Below are positions 63,175-64,000 of a DNA stretch of 64,000 nt, one piece after another. A program made the translations under genes and the position numbers. The notes under the pieces were generated by a model, which saw only the letters and a list, made by a program, of their open reading frames with translations, did no database searches and was not told the DNA's origin. Source of the DNA: CBDHFQ01 sp965262565 (GTDB taxonomy: Bacteria; Bacteroidota; Bacteroidia; J057); assembly GCA_965262565.1 (NCBI GenBank), contig CBDHFQ010000004.1, positions 62,001-126,000 of the forward strand. The letters run 5' to 3'. Each line of letters begins with the position of its first letter. Within the stretch, counting starts at the first letter, position 1.

Positions 63175-64000
63175 CTAATATGGCCATTTAATATCAAAAT
63201 TGTCCAACTCTTCCACACAGTGCTTGAGTAACTGAATACTACCAAGAATATCTTCTTTATGACACATTTCCACTACGGAATGAATGTGCCGTGTAGGGAT
63301 GGAGATACATCCTACAATAGCTCCATTCCCAGATCTTTGCATTGCTCCAGTATCTGTTCCTCCATTCGTTAATATTTCTTTTTGGTAAGTGATATTATAT
63401 TTAGTAGCTATGGATTCCATAAACTTTATCATCCTGAGATCACTCATGACAGAGGCATCCATGATTTTGATAGCAGTTCCTTTTCCCAGAGCAGTAATAC
63501 TCTCGTGACCATTTATTCCTGGAAGATCGTTGGCAATGGTCGTATCAAGACCAAAAGCAAAATCAGGATCTATTTGGCGTGTGGCTGTTGTGGCCCCTCT
63601 AAGTCCAATCTCCTCTTGAACCGTAAAAACGGCATAAAAATCGTAGGCTGGATTGGTTAATTGACGTAGCGTTTCAATTAATATAAAGACAGAAACTCTA
63701 TTGTCGAGGGACTTTGTGGATACACATTCTCCAATTTCAATGAGATCTCTTTCCCTGGTGACGACATCCCCTACGGAAAGTATTTCTGTTACTTTTTCGT
63801 ATGACATGCCGAAATCGATGAAATAATCTTTTACTTTAGGAAGTTTTTTCCTGTCTTCGGGAGACATGATATGGATAGGTTTACTACCAATCACGCCTAT
63901 TAGATCTTCCTTACCATGAGCGATGACACGTTGAGCGGTAAGTGTTTTAGGGTCAAAGCCCCCTAAGGTGTGAAATCGCGCAAACCCATTTTTTTCAATA
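63175..64000 (-). CDS. M42-family aminopeptidase (N-terminus beyond window)
   Basis: The frame continues without a stop to the right window edge, so at least 275 residues are present and the true start is outside. Upstream of the internal GTG at 63894 the sequence reads IEKNGFARFHTLGGFDPKTL and VIAHGKEDLIGVIGSKPIH, the normal M42 course. Metal-site segments are KSLDNRVSVFILIE (bridging Asp), FTVQEEIGLRGATTATRQI (catalytic Glu and ligand Glu), FGLDTTIAND and PTRHIHSVVEM (His). M42 enzymes are dinuclear, often dodecameric aminopeptidases or glucanase-like proteins that act on short peptides in the cytoplasm. It lies 30 bases upstream of dnaG on the same strand. Confidence 0.9.
   Translation of the reverse strand, partial: IEKNGFARFHTLGGFDPKTLTAQRVIAHGKEDLIGVIGSKPIHIMSPEDRKKLPKVKDYFIDFGMSYEKVTEILSVGDVVTRERDLIEIGECVSTKSLDNRVSVFILIETLRQLTNPAYDFYAVFTVQEEIGLRGATTATRQIDPDFAFGLDTTIANDLPGINGHESITALGKGTAIKIMDASVMSDLRMIKFMESIATKYNITYQKEILTNGGTDTGAMQRSGNGAIVGCISIPTRHIHSVVEMCHKEDILGSIQLLKHCVEELDNFDIKWPY

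Noticed and set aside
1..64000. CRISPR arrays, insertion sequences with transposases, prophage modules, rRNA operons
   Set aside because: I looked for regularly spaced direct repeats, transposase signatures, phage structural genes and rRNA sequences and found none. The only tRNA gene recognised is tRNA-Ser(GGA).

Overview
The window looks like the chromosome of a free-living Bacteroidota, most likely of the Saprospirales/Chitinophagales side of the phylum. The evidence is a SusC/SusD pair, TonB-type receptors with carboxypeptidase-D-like N-terminal domains, type IX secretion (T9SS) C-terminal sorting domains, the split pntAA/pntAB/pntB transhydrogenase, a DnaG without zinc ligands, Bacteroidota-type promoters (TAnnTTTG) and signal peptides ending in A|Q. 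Base composition is about 40% GC, apart from one clearly GC-richer block at 16.1-18.6 kb. Order-level placement is inference.

Layout. 0-4 kb: an unrecognised gene cut by the window edge, a very divergent polyprenyl-synthetase-fold protein, then a long gene-poor stretch with gene debris and two strong minus-strand terminators. 4-6.5 kb: a cyanophycinase-like lipoprotein, a NicO-type metal transporter and a MerC-domain membrane protein whose promoter carries a perfect 23-bp dyad of Zur/Fur type. 6.4-9 kb: a decayed hybrid two-component regulator fused end to end with a truncated aspartyl protease. 9.4-14.3 kb: a SusC/SusD outer-membrane uptake pair with its terminator. 14.3-19.1 kb: a gene-poor accessory zone ending at tRNA-Ser(GGA). 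It holds toxin-antitoxin-like debris, a frameshifted TonB-dependent receptor of foreign composition, an orphan T9SS sorting domain, and three direct copies of the tRNA 3' end, consistent with a decayed island.

19-45 kb is mostly core: tyrS, two large TPR proteins, pheS-maf-tadA-EamA transporter, psd, gatC, a HisA-like paralogue with changed active-site residues, recJ, a T9SS-exported protein overlapping recJ, lptB with a GH3-family adenylating enzyme, a zinc metallopeptidase and the transhydrogenase operon. The 45.2-45.4 kb intergenic region holds a tight cluster of DnaA boxes beside AT-rich DNA. It is a candidate replication origin or other DnaA-binding locus.

45-64 kb: a PLP enzyme, PBP4-type carboxypeptidase, two tandem TonB-like proteins, a membrane phosphoesterase, an ArgE-family deacetylase, a ChaN-like protein, a small beta-barrel protein, a heavy-metal efflux operon whose RND pump is fused to its outer-membrane channel through what reads as an intact signal peptide, dnaG, and an M42 aminopeptidase running off the right edge. 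Transition-metal handling recurs (NicO, MerC, CzcA-type RND), as does outer-membrane transport energised by TonB.
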